A DNA stretch of 64,000 nt from Paenibacillus plantiphilus (GTDB lineage: Bacteria > Bacillota > Bacilli > Paenibacillales > Paenibacillaceae), in NCBI RefSeq assembly GCF_927798095.1, contig NZ_CAKMMF010000005.1:62001-126000 (forward strand), given 5' to 3'. Both the position numbers and the translations under genes were made by a program. Shown in pieces: positions 1 to 9,361 of this stretch. The notes under the pieces are model-generated. The model did not search any database. It was not told the origin of the DNA and saw only the letters and a list, made by a program, of their open reading frames with translations. Positions within the stretch are counted from its first letter, which is position 1; each line of letters starts with the position of its first letter.

Positions 1-270
1 GAGGCCGAACGGTGTTGGCTCGGAAATGTAATTTTATCACCCGGTTATAGGGGAACAGGCTTAGCGGAGGCTTTAATAAATAACATGATAGCTATTGCAC
101 GCAATGAGTTGGTAGTGAAGACATTGCATCTATGTTGTCATAGTACAAATACAAGAGGGCTGCTGTTTTATTCAAAGCTAGGTTTCAAGCCGTATGATCT
201 AACAAAGATTACTGGAAAGCAAGGGGAATTAATTGCCGGGATCCTTATGAGAATCTCTCTGAACGATTAA
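1..270 (+). CDS. GNAT family N-acetyltransferase (3' part only)
   Basis: The reading frame is open from base 1 and ends at the TAA at 268-270, so the gene starts outside the window. The visible 89 residues hold the acetyl-CoA binding motif A (VILSPGYRGTGLAEALI, near residues 10-26), followed by the late-GNAT signature GLLFYSKLGFKPY. This is the typical C-terminal half of a GCN5-related acetyltransferase. The substrate cannot be told. A bidirectional hairpin lies about 75 bp downstream. Confidence 0.8.
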   Translation, partial: EAERCWLGNVILSPGYRGTGLAEALINNMIAIARNELVVKTLHLCCHSTNTRGLLFYSKLGFKPYDLTKITGKQGELIAGILMRISLND

Positions 271-346
271 TTGATATCGAGCTGCGCGCGGTGCGGAAGC
301 TTATTGCATGGGTTGAAATAGCAGCAATGAAAGGCTCATATACAGC

Positions 347-377
347 AAAGACTGCCGGCAAGATGCCGACAGTCTTT
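347..377. terminator. Hairpin terminator between convergent genes
   Basis: AAAGACTGCCGGC and GCCGACAGTCTTT form a 13-bp stem with one mismatch around a 5-nt loop. It sits between the convergent GNAT fragment (+) and the MFS gene (-) and could serve both. Flanking T-tracts are short. Confidence 0.7.
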
Positions 378-416
378 GAAAGCCATAGGATACCATATTA
401 CTACACTGCAAAAACA

Positions 417-1631
417 CTATTCAGCGGTTTCGTTTACTTGCAATCGCTTGAATTGGGTTAGCAGATAGCCTCCTGTCAATACGGTTACAACCCCTGACCA
501 GAAAAACCACGATTGAACGCCATACTTCTCCACGATGGGACCAGCCAGCAGCAATCCGAACGGTGAGGCGATCAGCATCACGCTGGTAACAAGTGAAATT
601 ACGCGACCAAGCATTGCAGGCTCGTACGCTCTCTGAATCATAGCCATATACGGCCCGTTGAAGAAAGGAGCGGCCGCTCCCATTACGAACGACAGAACGA
701 CAAAGATGTAGAAAGCCTCACTGCTGATTACTCCGCAAGCCAAGCAGGTTAAGCCTATGACAATCAGGCTCCAACAAATATACGTAATATCCTTCCACTT
801 CGAAGCTGCGACGGCCAACAATAATCCGCCAAGTATCATACCGACACTGAACACAGCCTCGACAAGGCTTGCGCTATATCCTCCACGTCCAAAATGCGAT
901 AGCGTCATAAAAGGAAACAGTGTCGCAAGCGGCATAAACGCCAAGCTGAATATCGCCGTAGCCAGCGTAATGATGACGATTGCTCTAACTTTAATGAAAG
1001 CCCGCCAGCCCAGCATAAATTCGCTTATGAAGCTGGGTGATTGCTGCGCATCCGGCTTCGGCTGGTTGATGCGGACGAATAGAAGCATGAGGTTGGCGAT
1101 TAATGCGCCTGCTACGTCCAAGAACAACACGACGCCAAGGGAAGTTGCTGAATAGACAGCAATACCAAGCGCCGGACCGATCACGGTGGAGAACGAGAAG
1201 ACCATCTGGTGCCAGCCGGCTACCCGCGTCAATTGATCTTCGGGAGCCAGGAGTGGAATGGATGCCTGGAATGCCGGGGCGTGGAAAGCGGCGGCGACAG
1301 AACGCACCATTAATATGAGATAAACAAAGCCCAGGCTGGGATCGCCCAGATAAAAGTATATACCTAGAACGAGACTGAAGAATGCAATCGCGCTATCAGC
1401 TGCGATCATCGTTGTCTTGCGGTTCCATCGATCCAGCCAAACGCCGATAAATGGACCTAGAATCGCTTGCGGCAAAAAGCCGACAAGTCCGGCTATAGTC
1501 AGCACAATTGCCGACTGTGTTGTTTCAGTTAAATGCCAAATAATAGAGAATTGAACCATGGAGCTCGTTAATATGGAGAAGATCTGCCCGGTAAACAGAA
1601 TCGCGAACGCTTTTTTCCAATGAGTTGTCAT
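417..1631 (-). CDS. MFS transporter, DHA3-like drug exporter
   Basis: A 404-residue, highly hydrophobic protein with about 12 membrane spans. The MFS motif A is visible near residues 59-73 (GPFIGVWLDRWNRK), in the form typical of the DHA3 (MefA/EntS-like) family of proton-driven exporters. The second half repeats the pattern, as expected of the 6+6 MFS fold. I chose the ATG at 1631 (MTTHWKK) because AAGGGATGG precedes it; an in-frame ATG four codons upstream is possible. Monocistronic, ending at the hairpin at 347-377. Likely exports a small toxic compound or macrolide-like drug; the substrate is inferred only from the family. Confidence 0.85.
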   Translation of the reverse strand: MTTHWKKAFAILFTGQIFSILTSSMVQFSIIWHLTETTQSAIVLTIAGLVGFLPQAILGPFIGVWLDRWNRKTTMIAADSAIAFFSLVLGIYFYLGDPSLGFVYLILMVRSVAAAFHAPAFQASIPLLAPEDQLTRVAGWHQMVFSFSTVIGPALGIAVYSATSLGVVLFLDVAGALIANLMLLFVRINQPKPDAQQSPSFISEFMLGWRAFIKVRAIVIITLATAIFSLAFMPLATLFPFMTLSHFGRGGYSASLVEAVFSVGMILGGLLLAVAASKWKDITYICWSLIVIGLTCLACGVISSEAFYIFVVLSFVMGAAAPFFNGPYMAMIQRAYEPAMLGRVISLVTSVMLIASPFGLLLAGPIVEKYGVQSWFFWSGVVTVLTGGYLLTQFKRLQVNETAE

Positions 1632-1910
1632 ACAAAGACCCATCCCTTCGAATTTAGATAATGTGACAATGAAAACACAAATAAACCCTTACCATCTCTT
1701 TTTAAAAAAAATGGCTGAGCTGCGTGGTCCATTCTCTCATTACCATATCCGCTTGAAATGAATACCCAAAAGAAACACCTCCAAGTAAGCTACAGTTCAG
1801 TTTATCAATGACTGGATAACTTTTCAATAGAAACAGAAGAAAGGACAAAACTTCTGGACTGGATAGACGATTGCGGCTAGAGTATGATGAGTGTATAAGG
1901 AGGGGACGAT

Positions 1911-2198
1911 ATGCGATTTGAAGAGTTTCAAATTAACCAATGGTTAGAAAGCATTACTGTCGAGGAGCAAGCTGCGATTAAAGGTGTATTCAGTAAGCAA
2001 TATAACGTAAACATTGTATTTTCACCCGAGGGGCTGGCGTCTTTGGACATAGAACTGTTGGTCCCCCTGAGAGATTGCATCCGTGGACTTGTACTGACTA
2101 AGACGAGAGTGCCTAATATGATAGACGAACACGCTTTGCGTTCGAAGAAGCTGTCACGTAAAATTGAGTTTGGAGCCGTAAGGGACTCGGAAGAATAA
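1911..2198 (+). CDS. Hypothetical protein, 95 aa
   Basis: A small acidic protein with no family I recognise. It begins MRFEEFQINQWLE and has no signal peptide or membrane segment. The start is well supported by AAGGAGGGGA six bases upstream of the ATG, which is the main reason to call it real. The C-terminus is rich in basic residues (ALRSKKLSRK). It stands alone between divergent and convergent neighbours. The 145 bp after it (2199-2343) hold no gene I can support. Confidence 0.6.
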   Translation: MRFEEFQINQWLESITVEEQAAIKGVFSKQYNVNIVFSPEGLASLDIELLVPLRDCIRGLVLTKTRVPNMIDEHALRSKKLSRKIEFGAVRDSEE

Positions 2199-2343
2199 GG
2201 GTATTCAGATTGAGAGAGTGTCGAATACGGATTTGAGGACTGCGACAGGTTAGGAGCATGTGGCCTGCTGCAGCCCTCTGGGACCTGGGTGTTGTTCCGA
2301 CGCTTGCAGCCGCAATTTGGGTTGGCGGCAAGACAATGCCATA

Positions 2344-3519
2344 TTAACGCTTGAACTCGACTGGTCCCTTATCCATCAGAAACGTGCCGTCATCGTTAAG
2401 CTTGGGGGAATTCTCCCTGAATGCTTTCGAATAAGTCTCGACGTGACTGATCTTCATCTGTTGATTATCGGTGAAATCAATATGGGCGATGGCTACCCAA
2501 TAGGAGAACTTATTTTTCTCCAGCAGCGGGACCACGATCGTTTGCCCACTATGGTTGTCCACCTCCGCTCGGGCTTTCATTGCATTGAAGCTGCCGAACC
2601 CATTGGATAATGCACTATACGCGCAAAAGAGTACATATTTCAGATTAGCAGTCGAATGAATCGTGATGGTCTCTGTTCCTGCTGAACGAGAATCCCCATC
2701 AAGGACGATATAGGGAGCTTTGTTGGCATCGCCAAGCTGTTTATAGTAGATTTTGTCGTTCACACCGTCATTCGTTACATAGAAGCAATAGAGATCAAGA
2801 TCCTTGGCGTTGTTGTCCCAACGCAGCTTGGCGGTTATCTTGTTCGGTTTCGCAATCGAGACGCTTTCCTTCTTCTTCAGATCCAGCTTGCTTAATGTAA
2901 AAGGAGCTGCTACAGGCGGTTGTGGTTGTTCTGCCGGCGAGGGCTTCACCGGTTCAATTATAGCATCCTCTTCAGCCTCAACCTCCAATCCATAGTGGTT
3001 GCACAGCGCTGCCAATCCACCGTTGAAGCCGCTGCCGATCGCGCTGAATTTCCATTCTCCGTTATGCAGATAGAGCTCACCGACAACAATGGCGGCCTCC
3101 TGCTGCAGATCTTCCCCAAATTCATAATGGAGCAGTTGTTCGTTGGTATTCGGGTCGACGAGACGAATATAAATGTTCGAGACATCTTTGAAGTATTGTC
3201 CCGCCTTCTCCCCTTCATGAATCGTCAACGTAACAGCGATTCTCATAATCTCCGCAGGCAGCTCCCGCAGCGAGACATCTATTCGTTCCTTATCTGCTCC
3301 CTCTAGCTTGGCATGTACGACTGCTTGAGTAGGGCTGGCAGGATTGCCATAGAATACAAAATCCTCATCGCGTTCGCATATCCCTTTGCCTGTGAGCAGA
3401 AATGCGGCGCCGTCAATTTCCATATTTGCAGCTGTAGTCTCCCACCCCAGATATAAGCTTACTCGGCCCAGACCTCGATTCTTGCTCACATCTGCTTTCT
3501 GTCCTCGCATCAATTTCAT
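2344..3519 (-). CDS. TerD-family stress protein with two TerD-like domains
   Basis: 391 residues. Residues 1-180 form a TerD (calcium-binding tellurium/stress resistance) domain: the start MKLMRGQKADVSK, the WETT strand and the block GELYLHNGEWKFSAIGSGF are characteristic. A Pro-rich linker (near 195-210) leads to a second TerD-like region (near 215-391) with KITAKLRWDNNAKDLDLYCF and IVLDGDSRSAGTET. The start at 3519 matches the family N-terminus and has AGGGAG upstream; a start eight codons earlier lacks a ribosome site. Most ter loci are clusters of several terD paralogues with terC; here it stands alone. Role in tellurite or general envelope stress is family knowledge only. Confidence 0.85.
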   Translation of the reverse strand: MKLMRGQKADVSKNRGLGRVSLYLGWETTAANMEIDGAAFLLTGKGICERDEDFVFYGNPASPTQAVVHAKLEGADKERIDVSLRELPAEIMRIAVTLTIHEGEKAGQYFKDVSNIYIRLVDPNTNEQLLHYEFGEDLQQEAAIVVGELYLHNGEWKFSAIGSGFNGGLAALCNHYGLEVEAEEDAIIEPVKPSPAEQPQPPVAAPFTLSKLDLKKKESVSIAKPNKITAKLRWDNNAKDLDLYCFYVTNDGVNDKIYYKQLGDANKAPYIVLDGDSRSAGTETITIHSTANLKYVLFCAYSALSNGFGSFNAMKARAEVDNHSGQTIVVPLLEKNKFSYWVAIAHIDFTDNQQMKISHVETYSKAFRENSPKLNDDGTFLMDKGPVEFKR

Positions 3520-3633
3520 AGATTGGGAACTCCCTTTCTTCATCTGACTGATGGGTATGATTCTCTTAACATATAACTATGTGTTGCGTATAATTTCTAC
3601 ATTTGGGAACGAATACCCTTCAGCAGCAGACAT

Positions 3634-3679
3634 AAGAACGCGCCCCGCCTCAGTTGTTGGCTGAAGGGGGCGTGTTCTT
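3634..3679 (-). terminator. Rho-independent terminator of topB
   Basis: AAGAACGCGCCCC pairs with GGGGGCGTGTTCTT around a loop that is itself paired (TCAG/CTGA). It lies just after the topB stop on the minus strand. Confidence 0.75.
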
Positions 3680-3698
3680 ATTTGTTCAGGCGTGAGGG

Positions 3699-5831
3699 CT
3701 ATCCCTTGCTGTTCTTCTTCTCCATAGCGGCCTTGAGCAATTCGCCAAGGTTGGAGCCAGCGGACTCCTGACTTTTGCCGTATTGCTGGACAAGCTTTTG
3801 CTGCTCGCGCTTATTGATATGTTTGCTATCCTTATTCACCATTTCCGTAATGCCGCATGACAAGCACTGCACATACATGCCGGCCTTGCCTTCCTTCATC
3901 TCCATCTTCTTATGGCATTGGGCGCAGCGGCGATTGGACAGTCGCTTCTCGTCGGAACGGCGGTAGCCGCAATCCTCGCTCGGACAGACAAGCACGAGTC
4001 CGCGTTTAGATTTCTTCTCCAGCAGCCGTGTGCCGCAGTCTGGGCAATGGCTGCTGGAAACGTTATGCGGTTTATAAGAAGCGTCACTCTTCTTGATGCC
4101 GGACACAAGCCCCTGTGCCATATCACGAATCCCTTGTAGGAAGGGCTCGGGCTTGCCTTGTCCGCGGGCGATTCGTTCCAGCTCGGCTTCCCAGCTGGCG
4201 GTCAGCTCTGGCGACCGCAAGTCCGTAGGAGCAAGCTCAATCAATTGCTTGCCCTTGCCCGTTGGGTGAAGCTGGTTTCCTTGCCGCTCAATCGTATCCG
4301 AGCTGACAAGCTTCTCGATGATGTCCGCCCGTGTCGCTGGCGTTCCAAGCCCATGCTTCTCCATTTGTGTCAGCAGAGCCGCTTCATTGTACCGTTTTGG
4401 AGGCAATGTCCGTCCGCTCTGAATGCGACACTGCTTCACGGTTAGCGATTCGCCTTCACGCAGCTCAGGCAGAACTGCTGTGCTCTCCTCGGACTCCTCT
4501 TCATTCTCGTCGTCCTCCAGGGAGCGCATGTCATAGACTGCACGCCAGCCGCTGTCTTTGATCGTCATGCCTTTAGCGAACAAGGTTTCGCCAGCCATGC
4601 TCACAGTCACAGCAACCTGATCGAACCGGGCTGGAGCATAGAACAAGCTGATGAACCGTCTTGCAATGAGATCATATAATTTGCGCTCTTCCGTGCTTAG
4701 CAGGTTCAGATGAACGGCCTGCTCTGTCGGAATGATCGCATGATGATCGGTTACTTTGCTATCGTCGATGATGCGTTTGCTAAGCGGGAGCGTGCCTCGC
4801 AGCAAAGGTCTTGCCAGCGGTGCATAGGGGCCTACCGCTATACTCGCCAGCCGTTCCTTCAGCGTATCCTTCATATCCGAGGTCAGATAGCGGGAATCTG
4901 TTCGCGGATAGGTGACCAGCTTATGCTGCTCATAGAGCCGCTGCAGCACATTGGAGGTTTGCTTCGCCGAAAATCCGAGCAGGCGGTTAGCATCCCGCTG
5001 CAGCTCGGTCAGATCGTAAGCGAGGGGATGCGGCACGGTTTTCTCGCTTTTCTTAAGGCTGGCGATTTTGCCGGTGCGTCCTGCGAGCTTTTCCTGCAGC
5101 TCTTTCACTTTCGCCTCGTCAAATATTCTCGAATCCCCGTTCGTTCCTTTCCATACTGCCTCGAATTTCCCCATATCGATGCGGAGAACACTGTAATGGT
5201 CGGATCGGAATGAGAGAATGTCGTTCTCCCGCTGCATAATCATGCCAAGGGTCGGCGTTTGGACGCGTCCAGCCGATAACGGGGCCCCGAATTTACAGGT
5301 TAGGGCGCGTGTTACATTGAGTCCGATCATCCAGTCTGCTTCGGCGCGGCAGCGGGCGGATTGGAACAATCGGTCAAATTGGCTGCCCGGCTTCAGCGAA
5401 GCGAAGCCCTCCTTGATCGCTTTGTCGGTCTGCGAGGAAATCCATAGCCGCCGAAAAGGCTTTTTCCACTTTGCCCTATCGATAATCCATCGTGCCAGCA
5501 GCTCGCCCTCCCGAGCCGCATCGGTTGCTACAATCAGCTCGCTAATATCTTGCCGCTGCATGAGGGCTTGCACCGCTTTAAACTGGTGGCTGCTCTCGCG
5601 CAATACTTTGAGCTTCATTTGGCCAGGCAGAATCGGGAGATCCTCAAGCGCCCACGTTCCAAGCTTCACATCGTAATCCTCAGGCTCAGCCAGTCCCACG
5701 AGATGGCCCAACGCCCAGGTTACGACATACTTCGGCCCTTCAATATAGCTTTTGTTCTTATTGTGGCTTCCCATTACACGCGCGATTTCTCTTGCTACTG
5801 ATGGCTTTTCCGCCAAAATTAATGTTTTCAT
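3699..5831 (-). CDS. topB: DNA topoisomerase III (type IA)
   Basis: 710 residues, close to the 727 of B. subtilis TopB. The TOPRIM domain opens the protein (ILAEKPSVAREIARVMG, residues 5-21) and continues with ATDAAREGELLARW (near 102-115), giving the acidic Mg2+ site. The catalytic tyrosine is in LVTYPRTDSRYL (near residue 308). The C-terminus carries two degenerate Cys4 zinc modules, HCPDCG...CPSEDCG and CAQCHKK...CLSCG, then a Lys-rich tail. It nicks and passes single strands to resolve recombination and replication intermediates. ATG 5831 has GAGAAGGGA 16 bases upstream; a TTG nine codons earlier is the alternative. Monocistronic. Confidence 0.95.
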   Translation of the reverse strand: MKTLILAEKPSVAREIARVMGSHNKNKSYIEGPKYVVTWALGHLVGLAEPEDYDVKLGTWALEDLPILPGQMKLKVLRESSHQFKAVQALMQRQDISELIVATDAAREGELLARWIIDRAKWKKPFRRLWISSQTDKAIKEGFASLKPGSQFDRLFQSARCRAEADWMIGLNVTRALTCKFGAPLSAGRVQTPTLGMIMQRENDILSFRSDHYSVLRIDMGKFEAVWKGTNGDSRIFDEAKVKELQEKLAGRTGKIASLKKSEKTVPHPLAYDLTELQRDANRLLGFSAKQTSNVLQRLYEQHKLVTYPRTDSRYLTSDMKDTLKERLASIAVGPYAPLARPLLRGTLPLSKRIIDDSKVTDHHAIIPTEQAVHLNLLSTEERKLYDLIARRFISLFYAPARFDQVAVTVSMAGETLFAKGMTIKDSGWRAVYDMRSLEDDENEEESEESTAVLPELREGESLTVKQCRIQSGRTLPPKRYNEAALLTQMEKHGLGTPATRADIIEKLVSSDTIERQGNQLHPTGKGKQLIELAPTDLRSPELTASWEAELERIARGQGKPEPFLQGIRDMAQGLVSGIKKSDASYKPHNVSSSHCPDCGTRLLEKKSKRGLVLVCPSEDCGYRRSDEKRLSNRRCAQCHKKMEMKEGKAGMYVQCLSCGITEMVNKDSKHINKREQQKLVQQYGKSQESAGSNLGELLKAAMEKKNSKG

Positions 5832-5940
5832 ATGCGCAAAGAAACATTCCCTTCTCAATTATTCTGCCTCCGGCTACAACGGTGGCCTTGTTACATACAG
5901 CATATTTCAATTAGGCCTCCATCCGAAGCTGTAACGAGCG

Positions 5941-6235
5941 TTCCAGCGCGCCTCGGCCCACTTTTCCGAGCTGTAACGCGAGATTTCCGCCTAAATGGAG
6001 CTAGCCAAAGGGCATTCTGCGATGCCTTGGCATCTGTAAGAAGGTTTTTCAGTGTTTCAGCGCGCCTTGGTCCATTTTTTCGAGCTATAACGTGATATTT
6101 CCGCCTTATGGAGCTAGCCAAAGGGCATTCTGCGATGCCTTGGCATCTGTAAGAAGGTTTTTCAGTGTTTCAGCGCGCCTTGGTCCATTTTTCCGAGCTA
6201 TAACGTGATATTTCCGCCTTATGGAGCTAGCCGGA
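5941..6235. repeat. Tandem array, 113-114 bp unit, about 2.6 copies
   Basis: Units begin at 5941, 6055 and 6168 (TTCAGCGCGCC...). Copies two and three are almost identical; copy one differs at several sites, including CCTAAATGG for CCTTATGG. Each unit holds AGCTATAACGTGATATTTCC followed by CGCCTTATGGAGCTAGCC. The third copy stops at 6235. The surrounding stretch from 5832 to 6510 contains no gene I can support; short frames crossing it follow the repeat period. Confidence 0.9.
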
Positions 6236-6510
6236 GAGCTTGGGGGCTATTATTTGGACCAGTAAACACTACCCCTCAAGTACACAACATTGTACTTTCT
6301 TCCAACTAATTATACTATCTTGCATCCAGGTATTACAGCCCGAGGGGCTGCAGGATTCTGATCGGCATACCCGATACAGCACAAAGGCAAGGGAATCGCC
6401 TTGTAATTAAGTAATATTCTTCTTTTATATATAAAATTTTGATATCATTGAATATCTGATCTATCATGGATGGTTCACGTCAAAGTCATTTAACAAAGGG
6501 GCCCATTTTA

Positions 6511-7032
6511 ATGAAGCAGCTGTTTCATTTTAGCGAGGAAAGCGCCATAAAAGTTTTTGTGCCCAGAGTGAAAGAGAATCGCAGGGATATGCCGCCTGTC
6601 GTCTGGGCGATTGATGACAGGCATGAATTTACCTTTTACTTTCCCAGAGAGTGTCCGAGAATTGTTTATACGAGAACGAATGATATGACTGAGGAAGATA
6701 ACAGCAAATTTTTTGGTCTGACTAATTCGGATATTATCATCACGGTCGAAACGGATTGGTACGAGCGAATGATGAACACAACCACTTATAGATATAGAAT
6801 GCCTGCCGATTCTTTTCAACTGTTTGATCGGACTGCCGGATATTATATTTCCACTCAAACCATAGTGCCAGAGGAGGTTGAACCGCTCAATAATCTGGTG
6901 GACAGACTGATAAGTCTCAACATTGAAGTAAGATTCACTCCAAACTTGTATCCGCTGAGAAACGCTATTCTTAGCTCATCTATCACTGATTTCGGCATAC
7001 ACAAATTTGCTAATGCCATGTCCGAGACATAG
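6511..7032 (+). CDS. DUF6886-like protein
   Basis: 173 residues beginning MKQLFHFSEESAIKVFVPR. The block DMPPVVWAIDDRHEFTFYFP followed by ECPRIVY is what I recall of the DUF6886 family of small soluble Bacillota proteins of unknown function, related in feel to ADP-ribosyl-transfer-like folds but without a proven activity. The start at 6511 has AAAGGGGCCC about seven bases upstream; an in-frame ATG 15 codons earlier lacks one. It is followed after 32 bp by a lipoprotein gene and may share its transcript. Confidence 0.75.
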   Translation: MKQLFHFSEESAIKVFVPRVKENRRDMPPVVWAIDDRHEFTFYFPRECPRIVYTRTNDMTEEDNSKFFGLTNSDIIITVETDWYERMMNTTTYRYRMPADSFQLFDRTAGYYISTQTIVPEEVEPLNNLVDRLISLNIEVRFTPNLYPLRNAILSSSITDFGIHKFANAMSET

Positions 7033-7064
7033 GATTCGAATGTGAGAGAGTAGGAGGAATAATA

Positions 7065-7649
7065 GTGAATAGAATAAGCTTAATTATCCTGTGCATAGTA
7101 ATCGCATTCGTTCTGTCATCATGTAATAACGAGAGCAGTAATGCTTCGATAATCGAGCAGCCCCATAAGGTTGCAGACACAGCTGGATCTGGAATAACGG
7201 TTACAGCAGGGGGAAGCGAAACAAATGAGGCTGTAAAATCAAATTCAAGGTCTATCGAGATTATTGATTACGAGAATACGGAGCTTTACCAAATGATTAT
7301 GAATGATTCTAAGGGCTCCATTCCATATGTCGAGCTTGGTGAAAGCATACAAATCGCCTTTAGCGGCGAGCCCCCTGATTCATATCAATTAACGGATAAC
7401 GTCTTGCTTGAAGACGGAACTATCAAATATGGGGGGCAGAGGCAAGCCGTGAGGCCTATCAATATTAAATTCGATCATGGAATCGGGTCCTTTATCCTTC
7501 GGGGGAATATGTCGACTATGTATAGCTCTAACATGAAGGATGATGAGCCGGGTGCAACAATACGCGGTTTCCGATTAACAGGTACGTGGAAGAACGAAAT
7601 AAAGGAATATGTATTCATAATCCGAACAGATGCGCGTAAAAAAAGCTAA
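7065..7649 (+). CDS. Lipoprotein, hypothetical, 194 aa
   Basis: A GTG start with AGGAGG just upstream. The N-terminus is a lipoprotein signal peptide: MNRIS, a hydrophobic stretch LIILCIVIAFVL, then the lipobox SSC with Cys near residue 20. The mature part has a polar linker followed by a beta-rich region (ENTELYQMIMNDSKGSIPYV, ESIQIAFSGEPPDSYQL). No family recognised. It lies 32 bp after the DUF6886-like gene and 13 bp before the nucleotidyltransferase gene, so the four genes to 8833 probably form one operon. Confidence 0.75.
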   Translation: MNRISLIILCIVIAFVLSSCNNESSNASIIEQPHKVADTAGSGITVTAGGSETNEAVKSNSRSIEIIDYENTELYQMIMNDSKGSIPYVELGESIQIAFSGEPPDSYQLTDNVLLEDGTIKYGGQRQAVRPINIKFDHGIGSFILRGNMSTMYSSNMKDDEPGATIRGFRLTGTWKNEIKEYVFIIRTDARKKS

Positions 7650-7662
7650 CGAGGGAGCGCCA

Positions 7663-8481
7663 ATGGATTTGGCAAACAGCGGGATATATGTGAATACGGG
7701 GCTGTATCTAGACAATATCGTCTCACTCTTTAGAGAAGAGCTGAGTGGGAATTTAGTAGGCATTTACTTGCATGGCTCATTGGCAATGGGATGTTTTAAT
7801 CCTCAGAGAAGTGATATCGACCTCATCGTTGTGGTCAAAGAGAAATTGACGGCGGACAATAAGAAAACAATCGCACAAAGGATTTTAAAGATAAATGATG
7901 AACTGCCCAATGAAAGAGGGCTTGAGTTCAGCGTGATCATGGAGACGCATCTGGAACCGTTCGTTTATCCTACTCCATGTGAGCTTCATTATTCAGATTT
8001 TCATAAGGAAAGGTATCGATCAGATGAGAACTATGTTTGCGGAGGATATGATGACAACGACTTAGCGTCACAACTGGTTGTTGCCTATTACAGGGGGATG
8101 CCCTTATATGGCCGACCCCTCAATGAGCAATACAAGCCTATTGCAAGACAATACTACTTGGCGTCCATTCTGCATGATATAGAGGGTGCTTCTCAAGATA
8201 TTGTTGATCATACGATTTATGTGGCGTTGAACTTGTGCAGAGTGCTGTTCTTTTTGAGAGAAGGAATAATATCCTCCAAAAAAGAGGGGGGAGAATGGGG
8301 ACTCCGCTCACTTCCGAATCAATACGAAGACGTAATCAGAAAATGTTTAGATGAGTACACAGGGATTGCAGATAAGAGTGGATTTGATAGTCAGCTTCTG
8401 TCGGAATTTGCTGATTATATGCTGCGCGAAATTGATTTCATTGTCCATCGCGACGTAGTGGAGGGAGCAGGGGATGTCTAA
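7663..8481 (+). CDS. Nucleotidyltransferase, aminoglycoside adenylyltransferase-like
   Basis: 272 residues. The polymerase-beta-type nucleotidyltransferase signature is clear: GSLAMGCFNPQRSDIDLIVV (GS at 38-39, paired Asp in SDID at 51 and 53), with a further acidic residue in EFSVIME. The rest is a helical C-terminal domain of the AadA/ANT(9) and DUF4111 type, including DEYTGIADKSGF. Such enzymes transfer AMP to a hydroxyl of streptomycin or spectinomycin; chromosomal relatives are often uncharacterised, so resistance is not certain. Start 7663 has GAGGGAG upstream and avoids overlap with the lipoprotein. The end overlaps the next gene by 8 bp. Confidence 0.8.
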   Translation: MDLANSGIYVNTGLYLDNIVSLFREELSGNLVGIYLHGSLAMGCFNPQRSDIDLIVVVKEKLTADNKKTIAQRILKINDELPNERGLEFSVIMETHLEPFVYPTPCELHYSDFHKERYRSDENYVCGGYDDNDLASQLVVAYYRGMPLYGRPLNEQYKPIARQYYLASILHDIEGASQDIVDHTIYVALNLCRVLFFLREGIISSKKEGGEWGLRSLPNQYEDVIRKCLDEYTGIADKSGFDSQLLSEFADYMLREIDFIVHRDVVEGAGDV

Positions 8482-8833
8482 ATTTAAATGCATTCGTATA
8501 GCTGCTGTAATTGGAATATTGATTCTGAGCGGGTGCAGCGGGACAACTTCGGAGCCAGAAATACCTGCTATTGGGAACTCTACTTCATGTAAGGAACCAC
8601 CGGAGGTTCTGAATTGGCTGGGTACGAATTATAGCCTAAAGGAAGCAAGCACCTCATTGGAACCAGGTATGAAAATTGGCTTTGTTCAATGCGATGATGG
8701 AAGATTTGCACTTGGAGATGAAGGGCCACAATCATTTCGTGTATACAGCAATGGCGACCCTCGGACCAATAATGACTTGCTTTTCTTAGGCGCATGGGGA
8801 AGAGCGTTATATACAAAGCAAGGTGAAAAGTAA
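8474..8833 (+). CDS. Small lipoprotein, 119 aa
   Basis: The signal peptide MSKFKCIRIAAVIGILILSG ends at the lipobox LSGC (Cys near 21), so the protein is probably anchored outside the membrane. The mature 99 residues have three Cys and no recognised domain; WGRALYTKQGEK closes it. It overlaps the nucleotidyltransferase gene by 8 bp, implying translational coupling. Both lipoproteins flanking the transferase may belong to one response, but nothing in the sequence shows which. Confidence 0.75.
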   Translation: MSKFKCIRIAAVIGILILSGCSGTTSEPEIPAIGNSTSCKEPPEVLNWLGTNYSLKEASTSLEPGMKIGFVQCDDGRFALGDEGPQSFRVYSNGDPRTNNDLLFLGAWGRALYTKQGEK

Positions 8834-9039
8834 TGGCTTAAACGACCCAAAGACTTTCATATCGGCGTCAATTAGGAAAGCGAAGAGCGGGTAACGAGAA
8901 CGATCAATGGTTGAACGGGAAATTAGAGATGGATAAAGAGCTGGCGGCATTATTTGATCTGTACCAAGATTAGGCACATAGTTGACCAACTTCATTCATG
9001 TATCTATAATGTTTACAAGGAATACTAATCAGGCGATAA

Positions 9040-9335
9040 TCAAAGACATGATTTCCTTTGCGAGCTGTACAGAGAGAGAGGTTCAAGCTGAAAGCCTCTC
9101 AAGCTATCGGAAGCGAAATTACCCCTTTGTAGCCGTGTCGTTGAACCTGTGAGCCATTCATGCTCATGATGAAAGTAGACGATGCCGCCTTATCCCCGTT
9201 ACCGGATACTGATTAAGGACCTTGCCCAGCATGTTTCGGCATATAGCTGATTCATGATAAGCGGCGGGTTGAATTAGGGTGGAACCACGAGCTGAACGCA
9301 CTCGTCCCTTCGAGGAGATGTGCGTTTTTTTGCGT
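9040..9335 (+). promoter_or_regulatory. T-box leader of thrS (tRNA-Thr sensing)
   Basis: The T-box core AGGGTGGAACCACG is at 9276-9289, immediately followed by a terminator hairpin (CGCACTCGTCC...AGGAGATGTGCG) and T7 ending near 9333. Upstream, the Stem I region shows the purine-rich AGAGAGAGG segment (from about 9071) and a GAAAGC loop. An ACC triplet in GAAATTACCCC (near 9120) is a candidate threonine specifier. Uncharged tRNA-Thr would stabilise the antiterminator. The bases between 8834 and 9040 show no gene or clear motif. Confidence 0.9.
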
Positions 9336-9361
9336 TCAATTCAACCCTGAGGAGGCTCAAC

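Noticed and set aside
757-1318. Open frames on the plus strand across the first MFS gene
   Set aside because: They lie inside the convincing MFS gene on the other strand and lack ribosome sites and family features.
2199-2343. A 29-codon frame starting MWPAAALWDLGVVPTLAAAI
   Set aside because: Hydrophobic and protein-like, but the ribosome site is one base from the ATG and there is no known family; too weak to list.
5832-6121. Short frames on both strands through the 113-bp array
   Set aside because: Their sequence follows the repeat period and they have no ribosome site.
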